A stretch of DNA of 64,000 bases from Pseudomonas sp. PDM05. GTDB taxonomy: Bacteria; Pseudomonadota; Gammaproteobacteria; Pseudomonadales; Pseudomonadaceae. The notes under the pieces are model-generated. The model was not told where the DNA came from and made no database searches. It saw only the letters and a program-made list of their open reading frames with translations. Within the stretch, counting starts at the first letter, position 1; every line of letters starts with the position of its first letter. The stretch spans positions 248,001 to 312,000 of the forward strand of contig NZ_JACVAC010000004.1 in assembly GCF_014851685.1 (NCBI RefSeq), read 5' to 3'. Positions 52,372 to 61,310 of the stretch are shown here, piece after piece. The translations under genes and the position numbers were made by a program.

Positions 52372-53243
52372 TGAAGGGAATCGTATTGGCCGGCGGCTCC
52401 GGCACCCGCCTTCACCCCATCACCCTGGGTGTCTCCAAGCAACTGCTGCCGGTGTATGACAAGCCGATGATCTACTACCCGATCTCGGTGCTGATGCTGG
52501 CGGGGATCAAGGAAATCCTGGTGATCTCCACGCCGGTGGATTTGCCGCAGTACCGCAACCTGCTCGGCGATGGCAGCCAGTTCGGCGTGCGCTTCAGCTA
52601 TGCCGAGCAGCCGTCGCCGGACGGCCTGGCCCAGGCCTTCATCATCGGCGAGGAGTTCATCGGTGATGACCCGGTCTGCCTGATCCTGGGCGACAACATC
52701 TTCCACGGCCAACACTTCGGCGACCAGTTGCGTGCCGCCGCGCAGCGCCCTTCGGGTGCCACCGTCTTCGGCTACTGGGTCAAGGACCCGGAGCGCTTCG
52801 GTGTCATCGACTTCGACAAAGACGGTCGCGCCCTGTCCATCGAGGAAAAACCGGCCAAGCCCAAATCGTCGTATGCCGTGACCGGCCTGTACTTCTACGA
52901 CAACGACGTGATCAGCATCGCCAAGGCCGTCAAGCCTTCGCCCCGTGGCGAGCTGGAGATTACCGACGTCAACAACGCCTACCTCAAGCGTGGCGACCTG
53001 CACGTAGAGCGTTTCGGTCGTGGCTTTGCCTGGCTGGATACCGGCACCCATGACAGCCTGCTCGAAGCCTCCACCTACGTGCAGACCATCGAACATCGCC
53101 AGGGCCTGAAGGTGGCCTGCCTGGAAGAAATCGCCTACGAGAATAGCTGGATCGACCGGGATCACTTGCTGGCGCGTGCCAAATACTTCGGCAAGACCGG
53201 CTATGGCCAATACCTCTACTCTCTTGCCGGGGAAAACCTATGA
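52368..53243 (+). CDS. rfbA: Glucose-1-phosphate thymidylyltransferase
   Basis: A 291-residue RmlA, making dTDP-glucose from glucose-1-phosphate and dTTP. N-terminal nucleotide signature [11 protein letters not shown], substrate motif [15 protein letters not shown], metal-binding ILGDNIFHG and EEKPAKPKS are present. The first two codons are both ATG; the first overlaps the rfbB stop (ATGA). Confidence 0.96.
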   Translation: MMKGIVLAGGSGTRLHPITLGVSKQLLPVYDKPMIYYPISVLMLAGIKEILVISTPVDLPQYRNLLGDGSQFGVRFSYAEQPSPDGLAQAFIIGEEFIGDDPVCLILGDNIFHGQHFGDQLRAAAQRPSGATVFGYWVKDPERFGVIDFDKDGRALSIEEKPAKPKSSYAVTGLYFYDNDVISIAKAVKPSPRGELEITDVNNAYLKRGDLHVERFGRGFAWLDTGTHDSLLEASTYVQTIEHRQGLKVACLEEIAYENSWIDRDHLLARAKYFGKTGYGQYLYSLAGENL

Positions 53244-53785
53244 ATGTAACCGCCACTGAGTTGCCCGGTGTATTGATCATCGAGCCAAAGGTTTTTGGCG
53301 ATGAACGCGGTTTTTTCTACGAGAGTTTCAATGCCCGGGCGTTTGCCCAGGCCACCGGGCTGCAACAGCATTTCGTGCAGGACAACCACTCTCGCTCGCA
53401 AAAAGGTGTATTGCGCGGCCTGCACTACCAAGTCGAGCACGCCCAGGGAAAACTGGTCCGCGTGACGGCCGGTGAAGTGCTGGACGTGGCCGTGGACATT
53501 CGCCGCAGCTCGCCTCATTTCGGCCAATGGGCCAGCGTACGGCTATCTGCCGACAATAATCGCCAACTGTGGATTCCACCGGGATTTGCCCACGGTTTTG
53601 TGGTGCTCAGTGACCACGCCGAGTTCCTGTACAAGACAACGGATTACTACACACCGTCGGCAGAGCGCTGCATCCGCTGGGACGATCCAGACCTCAATAT
53701 CGATTGGCAGTTGACCGGCACCCCGACCCTGTCCGCCAAGGACCAGAATGGCAAAAGCCTGAAAGAAGCCGACCTGTTCCCATGA
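53240..53785 (+). CDS. rfbC: dTDP-4-dehydrorhamnose 3,5-epimerase
   Basis: A 181-residue RmlC cupin epimerase. Motifs: [30 protein letters not shown] with the catalytic His, [12 protein letters not shown], and [13 protein letters not shown] with the active-site region followed by YKTTDYY. The length is typical. It overlaps rfbA and rfbD by 4 nt each. Confidence 0.96.
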   Translation: MNVTATELPGVLIIEPKVFGDERGFFYESFNARAFAQATGLQQHFVQDNHSRSQKGVLRGLHYQVEHAQGKLVRVTAGEVLDVAVDIRRSSPHFGQWASVRLSADNNRQLWIPPGFAHGFVVLSDHAEFLYKTTDYYTPSAERCIRWDDPDLNIDWQLTGTPTLSAKDQNGKSLKEADLFP

Positions 53786-54663
53786 CCAGCCCTCTGAAAA
53801 TCCTCATCACCGGCCAACACGGCCAAGTCTCCCAGGCCCTGCAACAGCAGCTCCTGGGGCTTGGCGAACTGATTGTGCTGGGCCGCGACAGACTCGACCT
53901 GGCCAACCCCGAGCAAATCCGTCAGCAGGTGCGCGCCCAGCGTCCCGACCTGATCATCAACGCCGCCGCCCACACCGCCGTCGACCTGGCGGAAAGCGAG
54001 CCGCAGGTCGCGTTCGCGATCAACGCCAGCGCCCCCGGCATCCTCGCCGAAGAGGCCAAGGCCCTGGGCATCCCGTTGATCCACTACTCCACCGACTACG
54101 TGTTCGACGGCCGCAAACCGGCGCCCTACACCGAAGCCGACACGCCGAACCCGCTCGGTGTCTACGGCCAGAGCAAGCTGGCCGGCGAGCAGGCGATTGC
54201 GGCGGTGGGCGGCGAATACCTGATCCTGCGTACCAGTTGGGTGTACTCCAACCATGGCAAGAACTTCCTGCTGACCATGCAACGCCTGCTGCAGGAGAAG
54301 CCGCAGATGCGCATTGTCGCCGACCAGATCGGCGCACCCACCTGGGCCGGCAGCATTGCCAGCAGCACCCGCGCCTTGATCGAACGCTGGCAGGCCGGTG
54401 ATGCGGGGCAATGGGGCGTCTATCACCTGACGGCCCAGGGGGAAACCTCGTGGTTCGGCTTCGCCCAGGCGATTGGCGAACATTTGCGCGCCGAGGGCAA
54501 AGCCTGTGCCGAGCTGGAAGCGATCCCCTCCAGCGCCTACCCGACGCCCGCGCAGCGCCCGTTGAACTCGCGCCTCGATTGCCGCCGCCTGCAACAGCAA
54601 TGGCAGGTCAGCCAGCCGCAGTGGCAAGACGCATTGCGCGAGTGTCTTGCACAGCAGCACTAG
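53782..54663 (+). CDS. rfbD: dTDP-4-dehydrorhamnose reductase
   Basis: A 293-residue RmlD, the NAD(P)H-dependent last step to dTDP-L-rhamnose, used in LPS, exopolysaccharide and rhamnolipids. NAD motif ILITGQHGQVS (a variant of GxxGQLG), NAAAHTAVDLAE, STDYVFDG and the catalytic YGQSK are present. The start at 53782 overlaps the rfbC stop. Gene order here is B-A-C-D, unlike the rmlBDAC order recalled for P. aeruginosa. Confidence 0.95.
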   Translation: MTSPLKILITGQHGQVSQALQQQLLGLGELIVLGRDRLDLANPEQIRQQVRAQRPDLIINAAAHTAVDLAESEPQVAFAINASAPGILAEEAKALGIPLIHYSTDYVFDGRKPAPYTEADTPNPLGVYGQSKLAGEQAIAAVGGEYLILRTSWVYSNHGKNFLLTMQRLLQEKPQMRIVADQIGAPTWAGSIASSTRALIERWQAGDAGQWGVYHLTAQGETSWFGFAQAIGEHLRAEGKACAELEAIPSSAYPTPAQRPLNSRLDCRRLQQQWQVSQPQWQDALRECLAQQH

Positions 54664-54699
54664 GCATAATGCGCCTGTACTCACAGGCGCCCGACTCCC

Positions 54700-56508
54700 A
54701 TGACTCCACCTCTCCCGCGAAGACCCCGCTGGCGCAGCCTCGCCCTGTTGGCGTTGTGCCTGGCACCGCTGCTGTGGCCGCTGGAGCACCTGGCCGAGCG
54801 CTACTACCGCAGCGAACTGGCCGGGCAGAACCGCCAGACCCTCGACCTGTACGTCGCCAACCTGCTCGGCACCCTGCACCGCTTCGAAGTACTGCCGCAG
54901 ATCCTCGGCGACCTGCCGGCCCTGCGCACCGCATTGGCGGCGCCCCAGGTCAGCACCAACCTGGCCAATGCCAACCAGCTGCTCAAGGACGTCGCTGCCC
55001 AGGCCGGGGTGGAAGTGATGTACCTGATGGACACCCACGGCAAGACCCTCGCCGCGTCGAACTGGGATAAACAGGACAGCTTCGTGGGGCGCAATTTCTC
55101 GTTCCGCCCCTATTTCAGCGAAGCCATGGCCGGGCGCCTGGGGCGTTTCTTCGGCCTGGGCACCACCTCGGCCAAGCGCGGCTACTTCTTCGCCGCCGCC
55201 GTGCGCGATGGCGAAAACATCATCGGCGTGCTGGTGGTCAAGGTCGACCTGGATCACACCGAAAGCCTCTGGGGCAAGACCCCGGAACAACTGCTGGTGA
55301 CCGACCACAACGGCGTGGTGATCCTCACCTCACGCCCGCAATGGCGCTTCCGCGCCACCCGCCCGCTGACCGCCGAAGAGCGCCAGGCAATCACCGCCAT
55401 CCAGCCCTACCCGACCCGCGACCCGCAGCCGCTGACCCTCAGCTCCACCGCGTGGCTGCGCCAATCCACGGCCATTGCCGAAACCGGCTGGAACGTGGAG
55501 ATCCTCGCGCCGCAATCCCTGATCAACCGCCCGGTGCGCACCGTGGTCGCCGTCGGCGGCGCGACGTTGCTGGTGCTGATGCTGTTGCTCGGCCTGATGA
55601 TGCAGCGCCGTCGCCACTACCTGGAGCGCATCGCCTTCGAAGCCAAGGCGCGTCGCGAGCTGGAAGCCCGCGTGATCGAGCGCACCAGCGATCTGGAAGG
55701 CCTCAACCGGCGCCTGAAACAGGAAGTGCTGGAGCGCGAACACGCGCAGCAGGAATTGGTGCGCGCCCAGGATGACCTGGTGCAGGCCGGCAAACTGTCA
55801 GCGCTGGGCACCATGTCGGCGAGCATCAGCCACGAGCTCAACCAGCCCTTGGCAGCGATTCGCAGCTATGCGGAAAACGCCGAGATCCTGCTCGACCACC
55901 AGCGCACCGACGACGCCCGCGGCAACCTCAAGCTGATCAGCGAACTGACCGGGCGCATGGCCTCGATCATCGCCCACCTGCGCGCCTTCGCCCGTCGCGA
56001 CCGGCATGCGCCGGAGAGCGTCGGCCTGCAACCGGCGCTGGACGATGCACTGGCGTTGCTGGCCAAGCGACGCCGTTCGATGGAAGTCGAGCTGATCCGC
56101 GATTTGCCCGAAGCAACGTTGTGGGTAGAAGCCGGCGAAACCCGGCTGCGCCAGGTGCTCGGCAACCTGCTGGCCAACGCACTCGACGCCCTCACCGAAA
56201 AAGGCCCGCCGCGCAAGCTCTGGCTGAGTGCCGAAACCACCGAACAGGGCGTCAACCTGTACATCCGCGACAACGGCCCGGGCTTTTGCATGGAAGCCCT
56301 GGGCCGCGCCAGCGAGCCGTTCTACACCACCAAGACGCGCACCCAGGGCCTGGGGCTCGGCCTGGCGATCTGTGACACCCTGATGCGGGCGTTTGGTGGC
56401 GAGTTGCTGTTCGCCAACCACAAGGAAGGCGGCGCGTTGTTAACCTTGAAATTGCGTGCCGGCTCGCCGGGCGTCAGTCTGCAACCGTCCGAGGACCGCA
56501 GTGTATGA
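54700..56508 (+). CDS. dctB: DctB, C4-dicarboxylate sensor histidine kinase
   Basis: A 602-residue inner-membrane sensor. TM helices at about 12-30 and 285-305 enclose a periplasmic double-PAS/Cache sensor (DSFVGRNFSFRPYFSEAMAG, RGYFFAAAV) that would read succinate, fumarate or malate. A coiled linker (about 310-365) leads to the HisKA domain with His378 in SASISHELNQPLAAIR, then the HATPase region with N box LLANALDAL, G1 DNGPG and GLGLGLAIC. The linked regulator dctD overlaps by 4 nt (ATGA). Its place just after the rml operon matches the arrangement in P. aeruginosa. Confidence 0.92.
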   Translation: MTPPLPRRPRWRSLALLALCLAPLLWPLEHLAERYYRSELAGQNRQTLDLYVANLLGTLHRFEVLPQILGDLPALRTALAAPQVSTNLANANQLLKDVAAQAGVEVMYLMDTHGKTLAASNWDKQDSFVGRNFSFRPYFSEAMAGRLGRFFGLGTTSAKRGYFFAAAVRDGENIIGVLVVKVDLDHTESLWGKTPEQLLVTDHNGVVILTSRPQWRFRATRPLTAEERQAITAIQPYPTRDPQPLTLSSTAWLRQSTAIAETGWNVEILAPQSLINRPVRTVVAVGGATLLVLMLLLGLMMQRRRHYLERIAFEAKARRELEARVIERTSDLEGLNRRLKQEVLEREHAQQELVRAQDDLVQAGKLSALGTMSASISHELNQPLAAIRSYAENAEILLDHQRTDDARGNLKLISELTGRMASIIAHLRAFARRDRHAPESVGLQPALDDALALLAKRRRSMEVELIRDLPEATLWVEAGETRLRQVLGNLLANALDALTEKGPPRKLWLSAETTEQGVNLYIRDNGPGFCMEALGRASEPFYTTKTRTQGLGLGLAICDTLMRAFGGELLFANHKEGGALLTLKLRAGSPGVSLQPSEDRSV

Positions 56509-57881
56509 GTATCGAGAACGGCATTCAGGTGGTGTTGATCGACGACGATCCACACCTGCGCCAGGCCCTGTGCCAGACCCTGGACCTGGCCGGGCTGAAA
56601 GTCCTGCCCCTGGGCGAAGCCAACGGCCTCACCGCACGCCTGTCGCGGGATTGGCCAGGGGTGGTGGTCAGCGACATCCGCATGCCCGGCATGGACGGCC
56701 TGGAGCTGCTCACCGAACTGCACGGCCAGGACCCGGACCTGCCAGTGCTGCTGATCACCGGCCACGGCGATGTGCCGCTGGCGGTGCAGGCCATGCGTGC
56801 CGGGGCCTATGACTTCCTCGAAAAACCCTTCGCCAGCGACGCCCTGCTCGACAGCGTGCGCCGCGCCCTGGCCCTGCGCCGCCTGGTACTGGACAACCGC
56901 AGCCTGCGCCTGGCCCTCAGCGATCGCCAGCAATTGAGTACCCGACTGGTCGGCCACTCGCCCCAGATGCTGCGCCTGCGCGAGCAGATCGGTGCCCTGG
57001 CGGCGACCAAGGCCGATGTGCTGATCCTGGGCGAAACCGGTGCCGGCAAAGAGGTGGTGGCCCGTGCACTGCACGATTTGTCGAGCCGCCGCAGCGGGCC
57101 GTTCGTGGCGATCAACGCCGGCGCCCTGGCCGAATCGGTGGTGGAAAGCGAGCTGTTCGGCCACGAGCCGGGCGCGTTCACCGGCGCGCAGAAGCGCCGC
57201 ATCGGCAAGTTCGAATTCGCCAACGGCGGCACGCTGTTCCTCGATGAAATCGAGAGCATGAGCCTGGACGTACAGGTCAAGCTGCTGCGCCTGCTGCAAG
57301 AGCGCGTGGTGGAACGCCTGGGCGGCAATCAGTTGATCCCGCTGGACATCCGCATCATCGCCGCCACCAAGGAAGACCTGCGCCAGTCCGCCGACCAGGG
57401 CCGTTTTCGCGCCGACTTGTATTACCGCCTCAACGTCGCCTCGCTACGCATTCCGCCACTGCGCGAGCGCGGCGAAGATGCGTTGATGCTGTTCCAGCAC
57501 TTCGCCGACGAAGCCAGCAGCCGCCATGGCCTGCCCCTGCACGAACTGCAACCAGGCCAACGCGCCCTGCTGCTGCGCCACAACTGGCCAGGCAACGTGC
57601 GCGAACTGCAGAACGCCGCCGAACGCTTCGCCCTGGGGCTTGAGCTGGCCCTGGACGCCACGCCGGACAACCCGTTCGCCAGCGTACTGACCTCCACCCC
57701 GGGCGGCTTGAGCGAGCAGGTCGAACAGTTTGAAAAAAGCCTGATCGCCGCCGAACTGACGCGCCCCCACGGTTCCATGCGCAGCCTCGCCGAAGCCCTC
57801 GGCGTGCCGCGCAAGACCCTGCACGACAAACTGCGCAAGCACGGCCTGAACTTCGCCAACCAAAGCGGCGACGACGAATGA
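56505..57881 (+). CDS. dctD: DctD, sigma-54-dependent response regulator
   Basis: A 458-residue NtrC-type activator of dicarboxylate transport genes. Receiver domain (1-120) with phospho-acceptor Asp57 (VVVSDIRMPGMDG); AAA+ domain (about 145-380) with Walker A GETGAGKE, the sigma-54-contacting GAFTGA loop, Walker B GGTLFLDEIESM and the arginine-finger region FRADLYYRLNV; C-terminal Fis-type HTH (SLAEALGVPRKTLHDKLRKHGL). It forms the pair with DctB. The dctPQM transporter genes that follow dctD in P. aeruginosa are not next to it here. Confidence 0.94.
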   Translation: MSIENGIQVVLIDDDPHLRQALCQTLDLAGLKVLPLGEANGLTARLSRDWPGVVVSDIRMPGMDGLELLTELHGQDPDLPVLLITGHGDVPLAVQAMRAGAYDFLEKPFASDALLDSVRRALALRRLVLDNRSLRLALSDRQQLSTRLVGHSPQMLRLREQIGALAATKADVLILGETGAGKEVVARALHDLSSRRSGPFVAINAGALAESVVESELFGHEPGAFTGAQKRRIGKFEFANGGTLFLDEIESMSLDVQVKLLRLLQERVVERLGGNQLIPLDIRIIAATKEDLRQSADQGRFRADLYYRLNVASLRIPPLRERGEDALMLFQHFADEASSRHGLPLHELQPGQRALLLRHNWPGNVRELQNAAERFALGLELALDATPDNPFASVLTSTPGGLSEQVEQFEKSLIAAELTRPHGSMRSLAEALGVPRKTLHDKLRKHGLNFANQSGDDE

Positions 57882-57901
57882 CCCACGCCAAAGAGACCGC
57901 C

Positions 57902-58357
57902 ATGAGCCGCGACAGCCAATACCTCGAATCCGTCCTGCACCACGACATCCCCCTGACCCGGGAAATGGGCCTCAAGGTGCGCGGCTGGCAGCACGGGCGG
58001 CTGGAATTGCACCTGCCGTTGCAGGCCAATATCAACCACAAGAGCACCATGTTTGGCGGCAGCCTGTACTGCGGCGCGGTACTGGCGGGTTGGGGTTGGC
58101 TGCACTTGCAGTTGCGTGAAGAAGGGATTGAGGACGGGCACATCGTGATTCAGGAGGGGCAGATCAGTTATCCGCTGCCCGTCACGCGGGATGCGACGGT
58201 GGTGTGCCAGGCGCCGGAGGAGAAGGTGTGGAAGCGGTTTGTGGCGACCTACAAGCGCTATGGGCGCGCGCGGTTGACGCTGCAGACGTGGATTGTGAAT
58301 GAGGGCAGCGAGGACCGCGCCGTTGCCTTTACCGGCCAGTACGTCCTGCACCGCTAA
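57902..58357 (+). CDS. YiiD-type hotdog thioesterase-like protein
   Basis: A 151-residue single hotdog domain resembling the C-terminal half of YiiD (PF09500 putative thioesterase). Motifs: HHDIPLTREMGLKV, NHKSTMFGGSLYCGAVLAGWGW (the central hotdog helix with the HKxTMFGGSL signature) and GQISYPLPVTRDA. Start choice: 57902 is preceded by AAAGAGA and gives the usual MSRDSQYL opening; an alternative ATG at 57878 overlaps the dctD stop and adds eight residues. It may be co-transcribed with dctBD by chance. The substrate is unknown. Confidence 0.8.
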   Translation: MSRDSQYLESVLHHDIPLTREMGLKVRGWQHGRLELHLPLQANINHKSTMFGGSLYCGAVLAGWGWLHLQLREEGIEDGHIVIQEGQISYPLPVTRDATVVCQAPEEKVWKRFVATYKRYGRARLTLQTWIVNEGSEDRAVAFTGQYVLHR

Positions 58358-58378
58358 CCGCAACAACACCAAACAATT

Positions 58379-58465
58379 GTGGGAGCGGGCTTGCTCGCGA
58401 ATGCGGAGTGTCAGCTAGAACATTTCTGACTGATCTACCGCTTTCGCGAGCAAGCCCGCTCCCAC
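58379..58465. repeat. REPIN 2
   Basis: GTGGGAGCGGGCTTGCTCGC and its inverted copy enclose about 45 bp between two convergent genes, the same element type as at 46451-46538. Confidence 0.9.
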
Positions 58466-58485
58466 ACTTTTGATCTGCTGTAGTT

Positions 58486-59322
58486 CTAAGACCGAGCCAG
58501 GCTCAGCAGGCGTTCACGCCACGGCGCTTTGGCCGGCAACGCCAAAAAGAACGGATTCAACAACGACGCCCGCGCCGGATAACTGAACGGCGCACCGCTC
58601 AACTCCAACACTTCGCCACCCGCGCCTTCCAGTACGCCTTGGGCCGCGGCGGTGTCCCACTGCGATGTCGGCGCCAGTCGTGGATAACAGTCGGCACTGC
58701 CTTCGGCCAACAGGCAGAACTTCAGCGAACTGCCGATATTCGCCAGCTTCAGCGCTCCCAAGCCTTCACTCAAACCGTCCAGCAGACGCTCCTGCTCCGG
58801 GCTGGTATGCCGACGGCTGGCGACCACGGTAAACGCCTCGCCGGCCGCCGGGGCCGTGCGCACCTGGATCGGCTTGTGCGCTTCATTCACATCCGAACGC
58901 CATGCGCCCAGGCCCGCACCACCGAAGTAGCAACGCCCGTTGGTCGGCATCGACACCACGCCAAACACCACGCGGCCCTGCTCGATCAAGGCGATATTGA
59001 CGGTGAACTCTTCGCTGCCGGCGATAAATTCCTTGGTGCCGTCCAGCGGGTCCACCAACCACCAGCGCTGCCAAGTGGCGCGTACGCTTTGGTCAATGTC
59101 GGCATCCTCTTCGGACAGTACCGGGATGCTCGGGTCCAGCGCGGTCAGGCCGGCGAGGATCAGGTGGTGAGCGGCAAGGTCGGCCGCCGTCACCGGCGAA
59201 TCATCGGCCTTGGACGTCACGGCCACCCCGGCGCGCCAGTATGGCAGGATCACTTCACCGGCCTGGCGAGCCAGCTCGATAACGGGGGCAATAAACGGGT
59301 GGCCTAAAAACAATTCGCTCAT
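58486..59322 (-). CDS. cysQ: 3'(2'),5'-bisphosphate nucleotidase
   Basis: A 278-residue inositol-monophosphatase-superfamily enzyme that removes the 3' phosphate from PAP (and PAPS), relieving inhibition in sulfate assimilation. Metal-binding motifs: DSPVTAADLAAH, LSEEDAD, WWLVDPLDGTKEFI (DPxDGT) and QWDTAAAQGVLEGAGG. Its start overlaps the nudE stop by 4 nt, so the two are coupled. Confidence 0.93.
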   Translation of the reverse strand: MSELFLGHPFIAPVIELARQAGEVILPYWRAGVAVTSKADDSPVTAADLAAHHLILAGLTALDPSIPVLSEEDADIDQSVRATWQRWWLVDPLDGTKEFIAGSEEFTVNIALIEQGRVVFGVVSMPTNGRCYFGGAGLGAWRSDVNEAHKPIQVRTAPAAGEAFTVVASRRHTSPEQERLLDGLSEGLGALKLANIGSSLKFCLLAEGSADCYPRLAPTSQWDTAAAQGVLEGAGGEVLELSGAPFSYPARASLLNPFFLALPAKAPWRERLLSLARS

Positions 59323-59885
59323 GCGTTAAACGCTCCTCGCTGGGTCAACAGGTCTCGTACCAGGTACAACGCGGCCAGGGCGCGGCCTTCGCTGAATTGC
59401 TCGTTTTGCGCCAGCATCGACAGCTCACGCAGGTTGACCTTGTCCACCCGCATCGGCTCGGGCTCATCACCTTCAAGACGCTCTTCGTAGAGATCGGTGG
59501 CCAGCACCACCTGGATTTTCTGGCTCATGTAGCCGGGCGACAGCGACAGCTCGGTAATCAGTTCCAACTGCCGTGCACCATAGCCCGCCTCTTCCTTGAG
59601 CTCACGATCGGCAGCTGCCAGGACATCTTCGCCGGGCTCGATCAGGCCCTTGGGCAAGGACAGTTCATATTCATCGGTGCCGCCGCAATACTCTTCCACC
59701 AGCACCGCATGCTCGTCATCGAGCATCGCCACGATCATCACCGCGCCGTAGCCGGCACCGCGACCCACCAGGCGCTCGTAGGTCCGTTCAACGCCATTGG
59801 TGAAGCGCAATTGCACTTCCTCCACGCGGAACAAACGGCTACTGGCGACTATTTCGCGGGCGAGGACGGTGGGTTTCTGGCGCAT
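59319..59885 (-). CDS. nudE: ADP compounds hydrolase NudE
   Basis: A 188-residue Nudix hydrolase acting on ADP-ribose, NADH and Ap3A-type compounds. The Nudix box is complete (G-x5-E-x7-REUxEExGU; GLIEPGEDVLAAADRELKEE then AGY). EYCGGTDEYELSLPKG and the downstream SPGYMSQ fit NudE. It is in an operon with cysQ and divergent from a yrfG-type gene; nudE (yrfE) and yrfG are also neighbours in E. coli. Confidence 0.92.
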   Translation of the reverse strand: MRQKPTVLAREIVASSRLFRVEEVQLRFTNGVERTYERLVGRGAGYGAVMIVAMLDDEHAVLVEEYCGGTDEYELSLPKGLIEPGEDVLAAADRELKEEAGYGARQLELITELSLSPGYMSQKIQVVLATDLYEERLEGDEPEPMRVDKVNLRELSMLAQNEQFSEGRALAALYLVRDLLTQRGAFNA

Positions 59886-59972
59886 AAGCGGCTCCTTGGC
59901 GTGATCGGGTTACTATACCGTGGCTTTTCCGATTGTCTGTGTCGGATATTTCAACTTACAAGAGACCGCCCC

Positions 59973-60635
59973 ATGCCCTCTTTGCCCTGGCACGCCATCG
60001 ACACCGTCCTGCTGGACATGGACGGCACCCTGCTCGACCTGCATTACGACAACCATTTCTGGATGGAGCACCTGCCCCAACGCTACGCCGAACTGCACGG
60101 CGTGAGCCGGGCCATGGCCGAGATGGAGTTGCAGCCCCTGTTCGAGCGTAACGCCGGGCAGTTGCAATGGTATTGCCTGGATTTCTGGAGCGCCGAACTC
60201 AAGCTCCCGGTACGTGAACTCAAGCTGGAAACCGCCCACCTGATAGCGCTGCGCGCGGATGCAGACACCTTCCTCGCGGCGATCAAACGGGCCGGCAAGC
60301 GTGTGATCCTGATCACCAACGCGCACCGTGATTCGCTGTCACTGAAATTGGAACGGATTGAACTGGCACCGTACTTCGAACGCCTGATCAGCTCCCACGA
60401 CTACGGTTTTGCCAAGGAAAACCCGCAGTTCTGGGATGCGTTGCAAGCCGACATCGGCTTCGACCCGGCGCGCAGCCTGTTTATCGACGATACCTTGCCG
60501 ATTTTGCGCAGTGCGCGGGCGTTTGGTGTGGGGCATTTGTTGGCGGTCAAAGAGCCGGACAGTAAAAAAGGGGCCAAAGACACAGGGGAATTCGAGGCCG
60601 TCGACGACTACCGCGATCTCATTGCCGGACTCTAA
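59973..60635 (+). CDS. yrfG: GMP/IMP nucleotidase, YrfG-type HAD hydrolase
   Basis: A 220-residue HAD-superfamily phosphatase. Motif I LLDMDGTLLDLHYDNHFW, motif II ILITNAHRDSL, motif III Lys in GFAKENPQFW and motif IV LFIDDTLPILRSA are all present. The start ATG at 59973 gives MPSLPWHAIDTVLLDMDGT; a longer frame from 59397 runs through nudE on the other strand and is rejected. Divergent from nudE, with a conserved neighbour relationship. A REPIN follows. Confidence 0.9.
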   Translation: MPSLPWHAIDTVLLDMDGTLLDLHYDNHFWMEHLPQRYAELHGVSRAMAEMELQPLFERNAGQLQWYCLDFWSAELKLPVRELKLETAHLIALRADADTFLAAIKRAGKRVILITNAHRDSLSLKLERIELAPYFERLISSHDYGFAKENPQFWDALQADIGFDPARSLFIDDTLPILRSARAFGVGHLLAVKEPDSKKGAKDTGEFEAVDDYRDLIAGL

Positions 60636-60642
60636 ACCCTAT

Positions 60643-60723
60643 GTGGGCTTGCCCGCGAAGGCGGTGGATCAGAAACACATTCAGTGACTGACACTCCGCT
60701 TTCGCGGGCAAGCCCGCTCCCAC
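60643..60723. repeat. REPIN 3, one arm shortened
   Basis: The right arm is a full inverted REP (GCGGGCAAGCCCGCTCCCAC); the left arm GTGGGCTTGCCCGCGAA lacks the 6-nt AGCGGG of the other copies. The cores carry the CCGCGAA rather than CTCGCGAA subtype. Confidence 0.85.
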
Positions 60724-60738
60724 ATTTTGCTGCGCGTA

Positions 60739-61179
60739 TTACTCAGGGATACGCAGTGTCTGGCCTGGATAGATCTTGTCCGGGTGCGACAACATCGGCT
60801 TGTTCGCCTCGAAAATCTTGTTGTACTGATTGGCGTTGCCATATACCGCCAGGGAAATCGCGCTCAGCGTGTCGCCCTTCTTCACCACGACAAAACGGGC
60901 GGCAGCCACCACCGGACCGGTTACCTTGATCTGATCATCCACACTGGCCACACCGGCAATATTGCCCAGCGCCAGCAGGATCTTCTCTTTCTCTTCCTGG
61001 GTGGCCACTTCACCGGTCACGGTCACCTTGTCGCCGTCCACCGTGGTCTGCACATTCGGATTCCCCAGACCGACCTTGGACACGTGGTCCTTCAACTGCT
61101 CACTGGCGTTTGCATTACCCGGCGTCAACAGGTCGACAATCTTTTCGCCGGCTTCCTTGATAAAGCTGAAAATGCTCAT
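60739..61179 (-). CDS. lysM: BON-LysM protein (Kbp/YgaU type)
   Basis: A 146-residue protein with a BON domain (about 25-90; DHVSKVGLGNPNVQ, VTGEVATQEEKEKILLALGNI) and a C-terminal LysM domain (about 97-145; VVVKKGDTLSAISLAVYGNANQYNKIFEAN). There is no signal peptide. It matches E. coli Kbp (YgaU), a potassium-binding protein, in size and order. The start at 61179 has AAGGAGAG about 8 nt upstream; a longer frame to 61266 is not family-like. Divergent from the LysR gene. Confidence 0.92.
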   Translation of the reverse strand: MSIFSFIKEAGEKIVDLLTPGNANASEQLKDHVSKVGLGNPNVQTTVDGDKVTVTGEVATQEEKEKILLALGNIAGVASVDDQIKVTGPVVAAARFVVVKKGDTLSAISLAVYGNANQYNKIFEANKPMLSHPDKIYPGQTLRIPE

Positions 61180-61310
61180 AGTGCGCTCTCCTTGGGATTT
61201 GAGTTCCAGATGCCCAAGACTAGACCAGTGCCAAGGGTTTGGGTTCCAGCCCGGCCAAAGACCCAAACGCGCTAGAATCCCCCCGCCATTGGAATAAGCC
61301 CGGAGCGAAG

